This document shows positions 5,417 to 5,541 of a stretch of DNA of 5,541 nt, in pieces; position 1 is the stretch's first letter; each line of letters opens with the position of its first letter. Source of the DNA: an uncultured Rothia sp. (GTDB lineage Bacteria > Actinomycetota > Actinomycetes > Actinomycetales > Micrococcaceae); contig NZ_CALJRY010000064.1 of assembly GCF_937976295.1 (NCBI RefSeq), forward strand, positions 1 through 5,541, written 5' to 3'. A program made the translations under genes and the position numbers. Under the pieces are notes generated by a model. That model was not told the origin of the DNA. It searched no databases and worked only from the letters and a program-made list of their open reading frames with translations.

Positions 5417-5466
5417 AAAAAACAGCGCGGGGTGCTGACCTTTTCGGTTCAGTACCCCGCACTGTT
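5417..5466 (-). terminator. Intrinsic terminator of greA, located between the convergent genes
   Basis: Arms at 5421-5440 and 5446-5466 form a stem of about 19 bp centred on GCGGGGT/ACCCCGC, with one C-A mismatch, one G-U wobble and a one-base bulge, around a loop of about five bases. On the minus strand the stem is followed by six U residues (A-run 5417-5422 on +), the classic intrinsic terminator arrangement, about 20 nt past the greA stop. On the plus strand there is no U-tract after the stem, so it would be weaker for ilvA, although it may still block read-through. Confidence 0.85.
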
Positions 5467-5486
5467 GCTATATGAGAGTCTGTCTT

Positions 5487-5541
5487 TTAGCCCTGGTAGG
5501 GGGTCACGGAGACAATCTTGGCGCTCAGTTCCTTACCGTTC
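5487..5541 (-). CDS. greA: Transcription elongation factor GreA, C-terminal fragment (gene runs off the right edge)
   Basis: The minus strand ends with 17 codons, NGKELSAKIVSVTPYQG, then TAA (5489-5487). A Gly-containing loop followed by a basic beta strand and a terminal P-Y-x-G is the typical end of actinobacterial GreA. GreA binds the RNA polymerase secondary channel and stimulates cleavage of backtracked transcripts. The call rests on this short tail, on the strong terminator immediately downstream, and on the convergent ilvA neighbour, an arrangement I recall from related Micrococcaceae. The catalytic coiled coil lies outside the window and cannot be checked. Confidence 0.68.
   Translation of the reverse strand, partial: NGKELSAKIVSVTPYQG

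Noticed and set aside
1..5541. A new multi-gene defence or metabolic system spanning the window
   Set aside because: The genes are unrelated by known function, separated by 170-210 bp gaps and at least one strong terminator, and all belong to widespread families.

Overview
The window looks like ordinary chromosome of an actinobacterium with moderate G+C. A Micrococcaceae member such as Rothia is my best guess. This rests on the protein flavour (actinobacterial Bax inhibitor-1/YccA type, AI-2E transporter with the QQIE..LLQPLIMG..VSLHP signature, short threonine dehydratase with one ACT domain), on GTG starts, and on the ilvA/greA tail-to-tail order. No mobile element, CRISPR array, tRNA or rRNA was seen, and no anomalous base composition stood out by eye.

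Layout, left to right. (1) Positions 1-85 hold the 5' end of a DoxX-family membrane protein gene on the minus strand. A 28-bp interrupted palindrome (95-122) lies just upstream of its start. (2) After a 279-bp divergent intergenic region comes a plus-strand HAD-superfamily (Cof/YbiV-like) phosphatase gene (365-1249). (3) A ~200-bp spacer with several small inverted repeats and a good -10 box precedes a Bax inhibitor-1/YccA-like membrane protein gene (1447-2478). Its N-terminus is a striking YGQ-repeat low-complexity region, and a strong intrinsic terminator (2491-2530) follows. (4) An AI-2E/PerM-family transporter gene (2651-3877) ends in a Lys/Glu/Ser-rich tail. (5) A ~210-bp region with a chain of hairpins and a -10-like box leads to ilvA (4088-5341), threonine ammonia-lyase with a C-terminal ACT domain. 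(6) A convergent 3' region carries a long hairpin whose U-tract serves the minus strand. It terminates a gene whose last 17 codons (5487-5541) read as the GreA C-terminus.

The four complete genes all lie on the plus strand but are separated by roughly 170-210 bp each, with a strong terminator in one gap. They look like independently transcribed housekeeping or membrane genes rather than one operon or one system. I found no convincing new multi-gene system. The features most worth a second look are the prion-like YGQ repeat fused to a Bax inhibitor-1 fold, the palindromic putative operator upstream of doxX, and the structured leader upstream of ilvA.
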